From assembly GCA_029879665.1 (NCBI GenBank), contig JAOUPW010000168.1:1-5411 (forward strand): a stretch of 5,411 nt of DNA, read 5' to 3'. Below are positions 1 to 5,411 of the stretch, one piece after another (the first letter of the stretch is position 1; each line of letters starts with the position of its first letter). The notes beneath the pieces were generated by a model, which saw only the letters and a list, made by a program, of their open reading frames with translations, ran no database searches and was not told the origin of the DNA. The translations under genes and the position numbers were made by a program. The DNA comes from Rhodospirillales bacterium. Lineage in GTDB: Bacteria > Pseudomonadota > Alphaproteobacteria > Rhodospirillales > JAOUPW01.

Positions 1-756
1 CGTGTATATTCCGGGCTCGACCTTGGTCGAAGGAACCATGCTCCAGGTGCCGTCTTCGCCGGTGCGGCTCCGCCCAATATACTCATTGTCCAGGTATAAT
101 TGCACTATGCCGCCAGGCGGGGCGTGTCCGCCGATATGGATTTCGCCTTTTTCGTCATAATCGACCGCGTCCACGCTCAGCGCCCCGTCGGCAAGTTTCT
201 GTCCCCCCCGGGTTGGTGATTGCAATACGGCGCTTCCGCCCTTGCCTTCGCGCGGAACCTTAAGGACAAGGGATTGCGAATCCTGGGTGGCCGGGCGTCC
301 GGCGATATCCTTGTCGCGTTCCGGTACAACAATAAGAACGTAATTATCGGAACGGCGGGGCGGTCCGTCACCGGATTGCATTTCCAGGCCCAGATGATGA
401 TCGCCGGGGGGCAGGGGCGTGTCCGGGATAAACACCCATTCGCCGCGCTCGTTTGCCGTGACTTCGCCGATGGAATTGCCGCCATCGAGAATGGTGACCT
501 TGCTTCCGGGCACGGCCCGTCCGGCGATGACCACCTCGCCGTTGGGTGTTACCCGCGCCACATCAAAGGCGGGAAGAAATTTTTCAGGATTTGCCGTGGG
601 CGGCGGAACCGCCGCCGGGGCGGCGGTCTTGCCGGGCGCGGCCTGTTCAGGGGCAGACCGTATGGTCGATTCCTCGCCGGTCGAAAGAAGACTTAGGATC
701 ATGGCGATGACAATGATCGAAGCGCCGATAACGGAAATCCATAACACCCTGTTCAC
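1..756 (-). CDS. Membrane-anchored protein with tandem Ig-like repeats, 3' end outside the window
   Basis: The first 252 residues are visible, with no stop before the left edge, so the C-terminus is missing. The GTG start at 756 is chosen because a GGAG ribosome site (766-763) lies 6 bases upstream and a hydrophobic segment follows at once. Residues 4-24 (starting VLWISVIGAS) form one membrane span or uncleaved signal anchor. Residues 25-60 are a Pro/Ala-rich linker. Two related beta-rich repeats follow, about 64-126 and 194-252 (cut off). Both carry the pattern G-x-A-x-P-G, a hydrophobic stretch, then IG, then a GEW or GTW turn (GRAVPG and GEW in the first, GHAPPG and GTW in the second). This is the look of bacterial Ig-like modules. 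The protein is therefore probably held in the inner membrane with its repeats in the periplasm. In alphaproteobacteria such proteins often end in a LysM peptidoglycan-binding domain. That is family knowledge and cannot be confirmed here. No catalytic motif is seen. A 97-base gap separates it from the cytochrome gene upstream, so it may have its own promoter. Confidence 0.8.
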   Translation of the reverse strand, partial: MNRVLWISVIGASIIVIAMILSLLSTGEESTIRSAPEQAAPGKTAAPAAVPPPTANPEKFLPAFDVARVTPNGEVVIAGRAVPGSKVTILDGGNSIGEVTANERGEWVFIPDTPLPPGDHHLGLEMQSGDGPPRRSDNYVLIVVPERDKDIAGRPATQDSQSLVLKVPREGKGGSAVLQSPTRGGQKLADGALSVDAVDYDEKGEIHIGGHAPPGGIVQLYLDNEYIGRSRTGEDGTWSMVPSTKVEPGIYT

Positions 757-762
757 GGTTTT

Positions 763-766
763 CTCC
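763..766 (-). promoter_or_regulatory. Shine-Dalgarno site deciding the GTG start at 756
   Basis: On the minus strand GGAG is followed by AAAACC and then GTG, a spacing of 6 bases. This supports GTG at 756 as the start. The next in-frame candidate (GTG, codon 4) would sit 15 bases from the GGAG, which is too far. Confidence 0.7.
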
Positions 767-807
767 AGCTTTATCCTGCCGACGGCGAGGCGAACATTCC
801 AACTGTG

Positions 808-836
808 AGATTAGTACGGTTGGGAAGGGCTGGCAA
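808..836 (-). promoter_or_regulatory. Possible sigma-70 promoter for the Ig-like protein gene
   Basis: The minus strand reads TTGCCA (836-831), a 17-base spacer, then TAATCT (813-808). The -35 matches the consensus at five of six positions and the -10 at only three of six. Transcription would start near position 801, giving a leader of about 45 bases. It lies in the 97-base gap after the diheme cytochrome stop codon. I see no GC-rich hairpin with a T-run in that gap, so read-through from the cytochrome operon is also possible. Confidence 0.3.
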
Positions 837-853
837 CGGAAGCGACCGAAGAC

Positions 854-1738
854 CTACCAATTGCGGTCGTTGTTCTTTGGTTTTGTCGGCTCCAGCACCT
901 GGTTTCGGACGGGGGCAAGGGATCGAAAGTAGGAGATTAATGCGGCAAGGTCGGATTTTTTCAAGCGGCTGGTGGTGTTGTCGATGACTTCCCCCATTCC
1001 TCCACCGACAAAGTCGCCGTCGGGAAGCATGCCCAGAGTCAGAAGCGATTCGAGGTCACTTTCCGACCATTTGCCTATCCCCGTTTCCCGATCCGGGGTG
1101 AGGTTGGGAACCACGCCCCCTTCGGGCCCTTGGGCGGTGCCGGCAAAATCCATTCCGTTTTTAAATCCACCGAGAAAATTGCGCGGGGTATGACATTCGC
1201 CGCAATGACCCAGGGCGCGGGCCAGATATTCGCCGCGCCCGGTTTCCGCCGGCAGGGGGCCAGGACGGAAGTAAAGGGCCTTCCAGATTCCGACCAGAAA
1301 ACGCCAGCCGAAAGGCGGGTCCGCCTGATGGGGTTTGTTGGGAATACGGCTCGGGGGAAGGGAAAAGATATAGGCCTTGATGTCTAGAATGTCCCGGTCG
1401 TTAAGTCCGGTGTAGGCAGCATAGGGAAAGACCGGGAAGTAGTGGCTGCCGTCGGGTGCAATGCCTTGGCGCATGGCGCGCAGGAAATCCTGATCACTCC
1501 AACCGCCAATTCCGTAAACGGGATCGGGAGTGATGTTGGGGGCATAAAATATCCCGAACGGGGTTTTCAGCGCCCGCCCGCCGGCGAGAAGCTGGCCCTT
1601 ATTTTTTTTGTCCGTATGGCAACCGGCGCAACCGGCGGCATCGAACAGATAGTTCCCGCGCGAAAGCGGATCAGCACGGGCTACCGCCGTCCCCGCCAGC
1701 AACGTTATCGCGACGAGGACGGAAAAGGTTCGTCCCAT
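854..1738 (-). CDS. Periplasmic diheme c-type cytochrome
   Basis: This 294-residue protein is an electron carrier with two class I cytochrome c domains. Residues 1-22 are a Sec signal peptide with a likely cut after ARA (A22). Heme site 1 is CAGCH (C37, C40, H41) and heme site 2 is CGECH (C179, C182, H183). Both domains contain the PNxTPD element (67-72 and 211-216) that follows the heme in cytochrome subunits of membrane-bound alcohol, gluconate and fructose dehydrogenases. Those relatives have three hemes; this one has two and no C-terminal membrane anchor, so it is probably soluble. In domain 2, M248 in GGGMGEV is the expected distal heme ligand. In domain 1 the corresponding region reads FPVFPY, without the Met seen in relatives with MPY. 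The ATG at 1738 is the first start after an in-frame stop (TAA, 1753-1751) and directly precedes the signal peptide. Its ribosome site is weak, which suggests translational coupling to the class II cytochrome gene 12 bases upstream. The redox partner is unknown: no dehydrogenase gene lies in the window. Confidence 0.93.
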   Translation of the reverse strand: MGRTFSVLVAITLLAGTAVARADPLSRGNYLFDAAGCAGCHTDKKNKGQLLAGGRALKTPFGIFYAPNITPDPVYGIGGWSDQDFLRAMRQGIAPDGSHYFPVFPYAAYTGLNDRDILDIKAYIFSLPPSRIPNKPHQADPPFGWRFLVGIWKALYFRPGPLPAETGRGEYLARALGHCGECHTPRNFLGGFKNGMDFAGTAQGPEGGVVPNLTPDRETGIGKWSESDLESLLTLGMLPDGDFVGGGMGEVIDNTTSRLKKSDLAALISYFRSLAPVRNQVLEPTKPKNNDRNW

Positions 1739-1750
1739 GGGGAAGGCTTG

Positions 1751-2215
1751 TTACTTCTTTTTCTTTTCGCGGAAAGTATCGTGGCAGTTCTTGCAGGATT
1801 TCCCGAGGTTGCCGAAGGCGCCGCCAATGGCTTTCATATCTCCGCCGGAAACCGCCTTGGCCATTCCGTCAGCCGCGCTTTGAAAAGACGTCATGGCGCT
1901 CTTGAATTCCTCGGGTTTTTGCCAGACCGCGGCCTTGGTTCCGGTTTCGCCGAAGTCGGAGCCTTTGGGAAATACGTTGCCCGCCATATTGGAAAGTCCC
2001 GCCATGGCGTCCGCGTGAGATTTCAAATCGCCCTTGTTGACGGTTTTGCCTTTGATGATGTTGGCCATGGCGCCCATGTGACCGCTAATCGCCTTCATAA
2101 CGGATTTGCGGTAATTTATTTCGCCTTCCTCATCGGCGGAAGCGGGGCCGACGGGCGCCAATACGAACAGTGCGGCAACAAAGCCGGACAGGAAGAAAAA
2201 GCGGATCGAAGTCAT
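1751..2215 (-). CDS. Class II cytochrome c (cytochrome c'/c-556 type)
   Basis: This 154-residue protein belongs to the cytochrome c' family, four-helix bundles with the heme attached near the C-terminus. The heme motif is CKNCH (C141, C144, H145), nine residues from the end. Residues 1-27 are a Sec signal peptide with a probable cut after ASA, leaving a mature protein of about 127 residues, normal for the family. The first mature helix reads YRKSVMKAISGHM. Met40 lies where low-spin c-556 proteins place their distal ligand, which would make it an electron carrier rather than a five-coordinate gas-binding c'. This is a motif comparison only. The protein ends in four lysines, a basic patch that could aid docking. 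ATG at 2215 is chosen over an in-frame TTG at 2239 because GGGAGA (2229-2224) lies 8 bases upstream of the ATG, whereas the TTG lies upstream of that ribosome site. It is the first gene of an operon with the diheme cytochrome downstream, so the two probably pass electrons along one chain. Confidence 0.93.
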   Translation of the reverse strand: MTSIRFFFLSGFVAALFVLAPVGPASADEEGEINYRKSVMKAISGHMGAMANIIKGKTVNKGDLKSHADAMAGLSNMAGNVFPKGSDFGETGTKAAVWQKPEEFKSAMTSFQSAADGMAKAVSGGDMKAIGGAFGNLGKSCKNCHDTFREKKKK

Positions 2216-2223
2216 TTTATATG

Positions 2224-2229
2224 TCTCCC
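2224..2229 (-). promoter_or_regulatory. Shine-Dalgarno site deciding the class II cytochrome start
   Basis: The minus strand reads GGGAGA, then 8 bases, then ATG (2215-2213). The site lies inside the longer reading frame that opens with TTG at 2239, so it argues that translation begins at 2215, where the signal peptide also starts properly. Confidence 0.75.
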
Positions 2230-2239
2230 TTGAATTCAA
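2230..2239. repeat. 10-base perfect palindrome in the cytochrome leader
   Basis: TTGAATTCAA is a perfect palindrome directly upstream of the ribosome site of the class II cytochrome gene. A related half, CCCTGAATTGA, occurs at 2257-2267. The palindrome may bind a dimeric regulator, but one 10-base AT-rich palindrome in 172 bases could be chance. Confidence 0.3.
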
Positions 2240-2282
2240 TACCTGTGATAAACCAACCCTGAATTGAGATATGATTAAGGTC

Positions 2283-2312
2283 TATATATCGATATTTGGA
2301 TATCGTCGCCAA
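2283..2312 (-). promoter_or_regulatory. Candidate sigma-70 promoter of the cytochrome operon
   Basis: The minus strand reads TTGGCG (2312-2307), an 18-base spacer, then TATATA (2288-2283). Each hexamer matches the consensus at four of six positions. Transcription would start near 2276, giving a leader of about 60 bases before the ATG at 2215. The spacer contains an inverted repeat (2290-2305), and the -35 touches the first copy of the direct repeat that starts at 2311. The weak -35 together with upstream repeats is what an activator-dependent promoter would look like. This is a prediction from sequence alone. Confidence 0.4.
2290..2305. repeat. Inverted repeat inside the candidate promoter spacer
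   Basis: CGATAT, a 4-base gap TTGG, then ATATCG: a perfect 6-base inverted repeat. It overlaps a second palindrome, ATATCGATAT at 2286-2295. The symmetric element fills the space between the predicted -35 and -10 of the cytochrome promoter, where a bound protein would block RNA polymerase or realign the hexamers. The stem is short and AT-rich, so its function is uncertain. Confidence 0.4.
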
Positions 2313-2359
2313 GGGCCGGCTATTCATATTTTCGTGACTTGAAGGGCCGGTTGTCCATA
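2311..2359. repeat. Two-copy 18-base imperfect direct repeat, 31-base offset
   Basis: The copies are 2311-2328 and 2342-2359. Both fit AAGGGCCGGYTRTYCATA: 15 of 18 bases are identical, including the first nine, and all three differences are transitions. The 13 bases between the copies are not repeated at the equivalent place after copy 2, so this is not a simple tandem duplication. The 31-base offset is close to three turns of DNA, putting both copies on the same face. Measured from the predicted cytochrome transcription start near 2276, the copies centre near -43 and -74, classic activator positions. They also lie upstream of the LOG gene and could serve both directions. Confidence 0.6.
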
Positions 2360-2373
2360 CGCTTTTATTAGTC

Positions 2374-2378
2374 AGGAG
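2374..2378 (+). promoter_or_regulatory. Shine-Dalgarno site deciding the TTG start of the LOG gene
   Basis: AGGAG is followed by 9 bases and then TTG at 2388. No ATG or GTG in this frame lies nearby on either side that would keep the conserved N-terminal strand (KSVCVFCGS), so TTG is the best start. Confidence 0.75.
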
Positions 2379-2387
2379 ACTAAAAAC

Positions 2388-2972
2388 TTGAGCATTATCA
2401 AATCCGTATGCGTTTTTTGCGGATCGCGCAAAGGGGTGGATCCGGCCTTTGATGCCGCCGCCCGCGACTTCGGCGAAATCATTATCGATGAAGGCTGCGA
2501 TTTTGTTTACGGCGGTGGCAGCATCGGCCTGATGGGGGCGATCGCGGAAACCGTACTCGCCGGAGGCGGCAAGGTCACCGGCGTGATACCGGATTTTCTG
2601 ACCAAGTACGAAGTCGGCAATCCGGGGGTAACAGAGCTGATCGTGGTAGAAAGCATGCATGATCGGAAACGGATCATGTTTGAAAGGTCCGATGGTTTTG
2701 TGATCCTGCCGGGAGGGATCGGGTCTCTGGACGAAATGTTCGAGATTATTTCCTGGAAACAGCTTCAGCAACATTCGAAGCCGGTGGTGGTGTTGAACGT
2801 GAACGGATACTGGGATCCGTTTGTGGCCCTTATCGATGCCGTCATCAAGGACGGTTTCGGTCATCACAAGGTCAAGGAATTGTTCACTGTAGTGGATCGT
2901 GTGGATGAGGTTTTTCCGGCTCTGCGTTCGGCGCCCGAACCGGATAAGATCGTATTAACAAGCCACCTCTGA
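2388..2972 (+). CDS. LOG-family protein (putative nucleoside 5'-monophosphate phosphoribohydrolase)
   Basis: This 194-residue cytosolic Rossmann-fold protein belongs to the TIGR00730 family, whose characterised members (plant LOG and bacterial homologues) cleave cytokinin riboside or other nucleoside 5'-monophosphates into free base and ribose 5-phosphate. Visible motifs are VCVFCGS (7-13), the glycine-rich YGGGSIGLMG (41-50), MHDRK (90-94), and the signature PGGIGSLDE (108-116), with E116 as the expected catalytic glutamate and R93 in the conserved substrate-binding area. The usual PGGxGTxxE has Thr where this protein has Ser113, a mild change. Length is normal. The start is TTG, supported by AGGAG nine bases upstream. 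It is divergent from the cytochrome operon and convergent with the kinase gene, with 5 bases between stop codons, so it is probably transcribed alone. Family assignment is secure. The true substrate is not; many bacterial members are annotated as lysine decarboxylases by old error, and that name should be avoided. Confidence 0.93.
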   Translation: MSIIKSVCVFCGSRKGVDPAFDAAARDFGEIIIDEGCDFVYGGGSIGLMGAIAETVLAGGGKVTGVIPDFLTKYEVGNPGVTELIVVESMHDRKRIMFERSDGFVILPGGIGSLDEMFEIISWKQLQQHSKPVVVLNVNGYWDPFVALIDAVIKDGFGHHKVKELFTVVDRVDEVFPALRSAPEPDKIVLTSHL

Positions 2973-2977
2973 GGCGC

Positions 2978-5411
2978 CTAGCCCTTAATGGGAATCGCAA
3001 CCACGTTTTCCGGTTCGTCTCCCAAAGCTTCGCGGATGACGTTGACTGTTTTCCTGATATTGATCGGTTTGGTCAGGTAGGCGAAAAAACCGGCCTCCAT
3101 TCCTTTTTCTATGTCTGTTTTCATGGCATTGGCGCTGAGCGCGAGAACCGGAACGTGGTTGACCGATTTCGAATTCTGGAGACGTTTAAGGGCATCAAAC
3201 CCGTTTAAGCCGGGGAGCATGATGTCGAGGATGATGATATCCGGTTTCATGGTTTGCGCAATTTCCAGACCCAGTTCCGCCGTGTGTGCCGAGATCATTT
3301 CAATATCGGAAACCTTTTCTATGACTTCTTCCATAAGGCGCAGGTTAGCCGGGTTATCTTCGATGTAGAGAAGGGTTCGCGCTCCCGAATGGTTGGTTTC
3401 AGATTCGAAAGCAAAATCTTTATGAACTATCTCGATTTCCTGTTTTTTGCCTTTTTCCGTCAGTGGCAGTTCGAACCAGAAGGTGCTGCCTTCGCCGTAA
3501 ACGCTGTCATAACCGACGGCGCCTCCCATAAGCTCGACCAGTTTCTTGGTGATGGTCAGGCCGACGCCGGTGCCTTCGATCCCGCTGTTTTCCGCATTCA
3601 GCCGGTTAAAAGGCTGAAATAGCTCATCTCTACGGTCGTCAGGAATGCCCATGCCGGTATCGGTGATGGAAAAACGAAGCATTCCGCCATTCGTTTTTTC
3701 GCAATCACAGGTGATCGAACCGCCCGGCGTATTGTATTTGGCGGCATTGGAGAGAAGGTTCATCATTACCTGCTTGAGCCGGATTTCATCGGCATAAATT
3801 TCCGGAAGGGCGCCCATGCAGGTGATGTTGATATCGGTGATGCCGTACTTTTCGGCGATGGGATGAATCTGGGTGGCGCAATTTCTGAAAACATCCATCG
3901 GTAACACTTCCGAAATGGATAGGCTGGATGTATCCGATTCGATTTTTGCCAGGTCCAGCACTTCGTTAATCAATTCAAGAAGGTGATTGCCGCTGCTGAG
4001 GATGTGATCCAGATATTCCTTTTGCTTCGGCGATAGGATGTTATCGCTCCCAAGCTCCATAAGTTGGCCGAAACCGAGAATGGCGTTCATCGGCGTTCTC
4101 AGTTCGTGGCTCATGTTGGAAAGGAAGCTCGATTTGGCGCTGCTGGCTTCCTCGGCCCGTTCCTTGGCCTCCTTCAACTCCTGTGTGCGTATTTCGACAC
4201 GTTTTTCCAAGTTCGCGTTCAGGTTCAGGATATTGATTTCCGCTTTTTTGATCGCGGTGATATCAGAAGAAACGGCGCCAATTCCCGTGGGCGTGCCGTC
4301 GGTGCCGAAAATGGGAAACAGCGAAGAGTTCCACCACTGAGTTTCTTCCGGAGATTTTCCGGATTTGTTGCGGGTTTCCAGGTTGATGACCGGCTTTCCC
4401 GTTTCCAGAATTTTCATCATGATCGGGGTGACGTTTTCCGCGATTTCGGGAACCACCTCGGAAAAGGATTTGCCAATATGTTCCTCGGCGGAGATCCCTG
4501 CGGTTTCCGCCAGCATTTTGTTGATTTTTACATAGCGCAGATTTTTGTCGAAAAGGACCAGGCCGGCGGGGGCCTCCGTGAAAAAAGCATCCAGGCGGGC
4601 TTCGCTTTCGCGTAGCGCCTCTTCGCGAATTTTTAATTCCGTGATATCTGTTCGGACGCCGACGATTTCACCACCCTTTGTGGTGCGGTCGCTAAGGAGT
4701 ATCCAGCGGTTATTGGAGAGCTTAATTTCAAGCGAATCATTGCCAAGTTGGTGCCTTTTGACGCGTTCGTGGATGAATTCTTTTTTTCGATCAATTTCTT
4801 CCGGGTACACTCCGCAGTTTACGCTGTGCCACAGAAGTTCCTCGTATGTCACGCCGGGGACTATTTTTTCCCGAATCTCCGGAAAGGTTTCCCGGTATTT
4901 CGAATTGAAAAGAACAAGCCGGTCTTTTGAATCATAAAGCGCAAACCCTTCGTTGATGCTTTCAATTGCATCGGACAAACGTTCCTCGGCCAGCTTGCGC
5001 TCTGTAACGTCAAGCATGGTTCCGTCGAGAAATTCCGGGTTCCCATCCTTATCGAAGGTGATTTCTCCCCGTTTATGAACATGGCGCATCTCGCCATCCG
5101 GGCGGATGACGCGATGTTCGACATCGTAAGGGGCAAATGTAGACATGCATGCGTCGAACGCAGCTTTAACTTTATCCCGGTCTTCGGGGTGCGTTAAATT
5201 GATATTGTCTTCGAAAAGCGGATCGCCTTGTTTGGGGTCCTGTCCCATAATTCGGTAAAATTCTTCGGATCGTTTGCTCGTTTTATTTTTTATGTCATAT
5301 TTCCAGCTGCCCAGTTTGGCGATGCGCTGGGCGTTGGCGAGGCCTTTTTCGGAGAGTTTGAGCGCCCTTTCCGATTCTTCGCGTTCCCTCATTTCCAATT
5401 TCAGTTTTCGG
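2978..5411 (-). CDS. Hybrid sensor histidine kinase with three PAS domains and a receiver, N-terminus outside the window
   Basis: At least 810 residues are visible. The frame is still open at the right edge (RKLK precedes LEMRERE), so the true start lies beyond it. Numbering from the TTG codon at 5398: PAS 1 at about 20-135 (PAS_3-like, HPEDR and RPDGEMR); PAS 2 at about 136-256 (PAS_7-like, SINEGFALYD); PAS 3 at about 264-387 (PAS_4/8-like); coiled coil 385-425; HisKA with phospho-acceptor H431 in MSHELRTPMN; ATPase domain with N551 in NLLSNAAKYN, D580 in DTGMGI, the FQPF box at 594-597 and GTGVGL at 609-614; receiver at about 674-791 with acidic pair E680/D681, phospho-acceptor D725, S755 and K777. 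All key catalytic residues are present, so the kinase should be active. It should autophosphorylate at H431 and pass phosphate to D725. No HPt or DNA-binding domain follows the receiver, so a separate HPt and regulator are expected. No membrane span is seen in this portion; whether the missing part has one is unknown. The stimulus is unknown, and no cognate regulator is adjacent. Confidence 0.93.
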   Translation of the reverse strand, partial: RKLKLEMREREESERALKLSEKGLANAQRIAKLGSWKYDIKNKTSKRSEEFYRIMGQDPKQGDPLFEDNINLTHPEDRDKVKAAFDACMSTFAPYDVEHRVIRPDGEMRHVHKRGEITFDKDGNPEFLDGTMLDVTERKLAEERLSDAIESINEGFALYDSKDRLVLFNSKYRETFPEIREKIVPGVTYEELLWHSVNCGVYPEEIDRKKEFIHERVKRHQLGNDSLEIKLSNNRWILLSDRTTKGGEIVGVRTDITELKIREEALRESEARLDAFFTEAPAGLVLFDKNLRYVKINKMLAETAGISAEEHIGKSFSEVVPEIAENVTPIMMKILETGKPVINLETRNKSGKSPEETQWWNSSLFPIFGTDGTPTGIGAVSSDITAIKKAEINILNLNANLEKRVEIRTQELKEAKERAEEASSAKSSFLSNMSHELRTPMNAILGFGQLMELGSDNILSPKQKEYLDHILSSGNHLLELINEVLDLAKIESDTSSLSISEVLPMDVFRNCATQIHPIAEKYGITDINITCMGALPEIYADEIRLKQVMMNLLSNAAKYNTPGGSITCDCEKTNGGMLRFSITDTGMGIPDDRRDELFQPFNRLNAENSGIEGTGVGLTITKKLVELMGGAVGYDSVYGEGSTFWFELPLTEKGKKQEIEIVHKDFAFESETNHSGARTLLYIEDNPANLRLMEEVIEKVSDIEMISAHTAELGLEIAQTMKPDIIILDIMLPGLNGFDALKRLQNSKSVNHVPVLALSANAMKTDIEKGMEAGFFAYLTKPINIRKTVNVIREALGDEPENVVAIPIKG

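Noticed and set aside
220..696. 158-residue open frame on the plus strand at the left edge
   Set aside because: It is antisense to the Ig-like protein gene, which has a good ribosome site, a membrane span and internal repeats. The plus-strand product is low-complexity and Arg/Gly-rich.
1442..2233. 263-residue open frame on the plus strand across both cytochrome genes
   Set aside because: It is antisense to two proteins with signal peptides and CxxCH motifs, and its translation has no coherent domain. It arises from the codon bias of the real genes.
2216..2239. TTG at 2239 as start of the class II cytochrome
   Set aside because: The ribosome site at 2229-2224 lies downstream of this TTG, and the extra eight residues would precede a complete signal peptide.
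2230..2239. TTGAATTCAA as an FNR/FixK box
   Set aside because: The FNR/FixK consensus is TTGAT-N4-ATCAA; here the half sites are only two bases apart and lack the T/A pair, and the site lies downstream of the predicted promoter.
2339..2368. TTGAAG (2339-2344) and TTTTAT (2363-2368) as promoter of the LOG gene
   Set aside because: The spacing is acceptable, but transcription would start near 2375, inside the ribosome site at 2374-2378, so the transcript would lack it. No convincing LOG promoter was found.
2217..2867. 216-residue open frame on the minus strand, antisense to the LOG gene
   Set aside because: It overlaps the well-supported LOG gene almost completely, has no recognisable domain, and its end runs through the cytochrome leader and promoter. 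It is a mirror frame of the coding strand.
2972..2979. AGGCGCCT as a bidirectional terminator
   Set aside because: The palindrome is short with no loop and has no T-run on either strand.

Overview
The window looks like a moderately GC-rich proteobacterial chromosome, most likely an alphaproteobacterium of the Rhodospirillales type. That placement rests on protein style (a class II cytochrome c paired with a diheme cytochrome, a LOG-family protein beside a membrane-anchored Ig-like protein, a multi-PAS hybrid kinase). It is an inference, not a search result. There are five protein genes, no RNA genes, no mobile element and no CRISPR array. The longest stretch without a gene is 172 bases.

Layout, left to right. 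At 1-756 (minus strand) lies the 5' part of a gene for a membrane-anchored, probably periplasmic protein with at least two Ig-like repeats; it runs off the left edge. At 854-1738 (minus) is a diheme c-type cytochrome, and 12 bases upstream of it, at 1751-2215 (minus), a class II (c'/c-556 type) cytochrome; the two form an operon. A 172-base divergent intergenic region (2216-2387) carries a candidate promoter for the cytochrome operon, an inverted repeat inside that promoter, and a two-copy imperfect direct repeat just upstream of it. At 2388-2972 (plus) is a LOG-family phosphoribohydrolase starting with TTG. At 2978-5411 (minus), convergent with it and only 5 bases away, is the C-terminal 810 residues of a hybrid sensor histidine kinase with three PAS domains; its N-terminus is beyond the right edge.

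How they may work together: the two cytochromes both have signal peptides and should be heme-loaded in the periplasm, giving a three-heme electron-transfer module. No dehydrogenase or oxidase partner is visible here. The LOG protein and the kinase are separate transcription units, and nothing in the sequence ties them directly to the cytochromes. The least ordinary part of the window is the intergenic region: the 18-base direct repeat, offset by 31 bases (about three helical turns), sits where activator sites would be expected for the cytochrome promoter. I see no clear evidence of a wholly new system.
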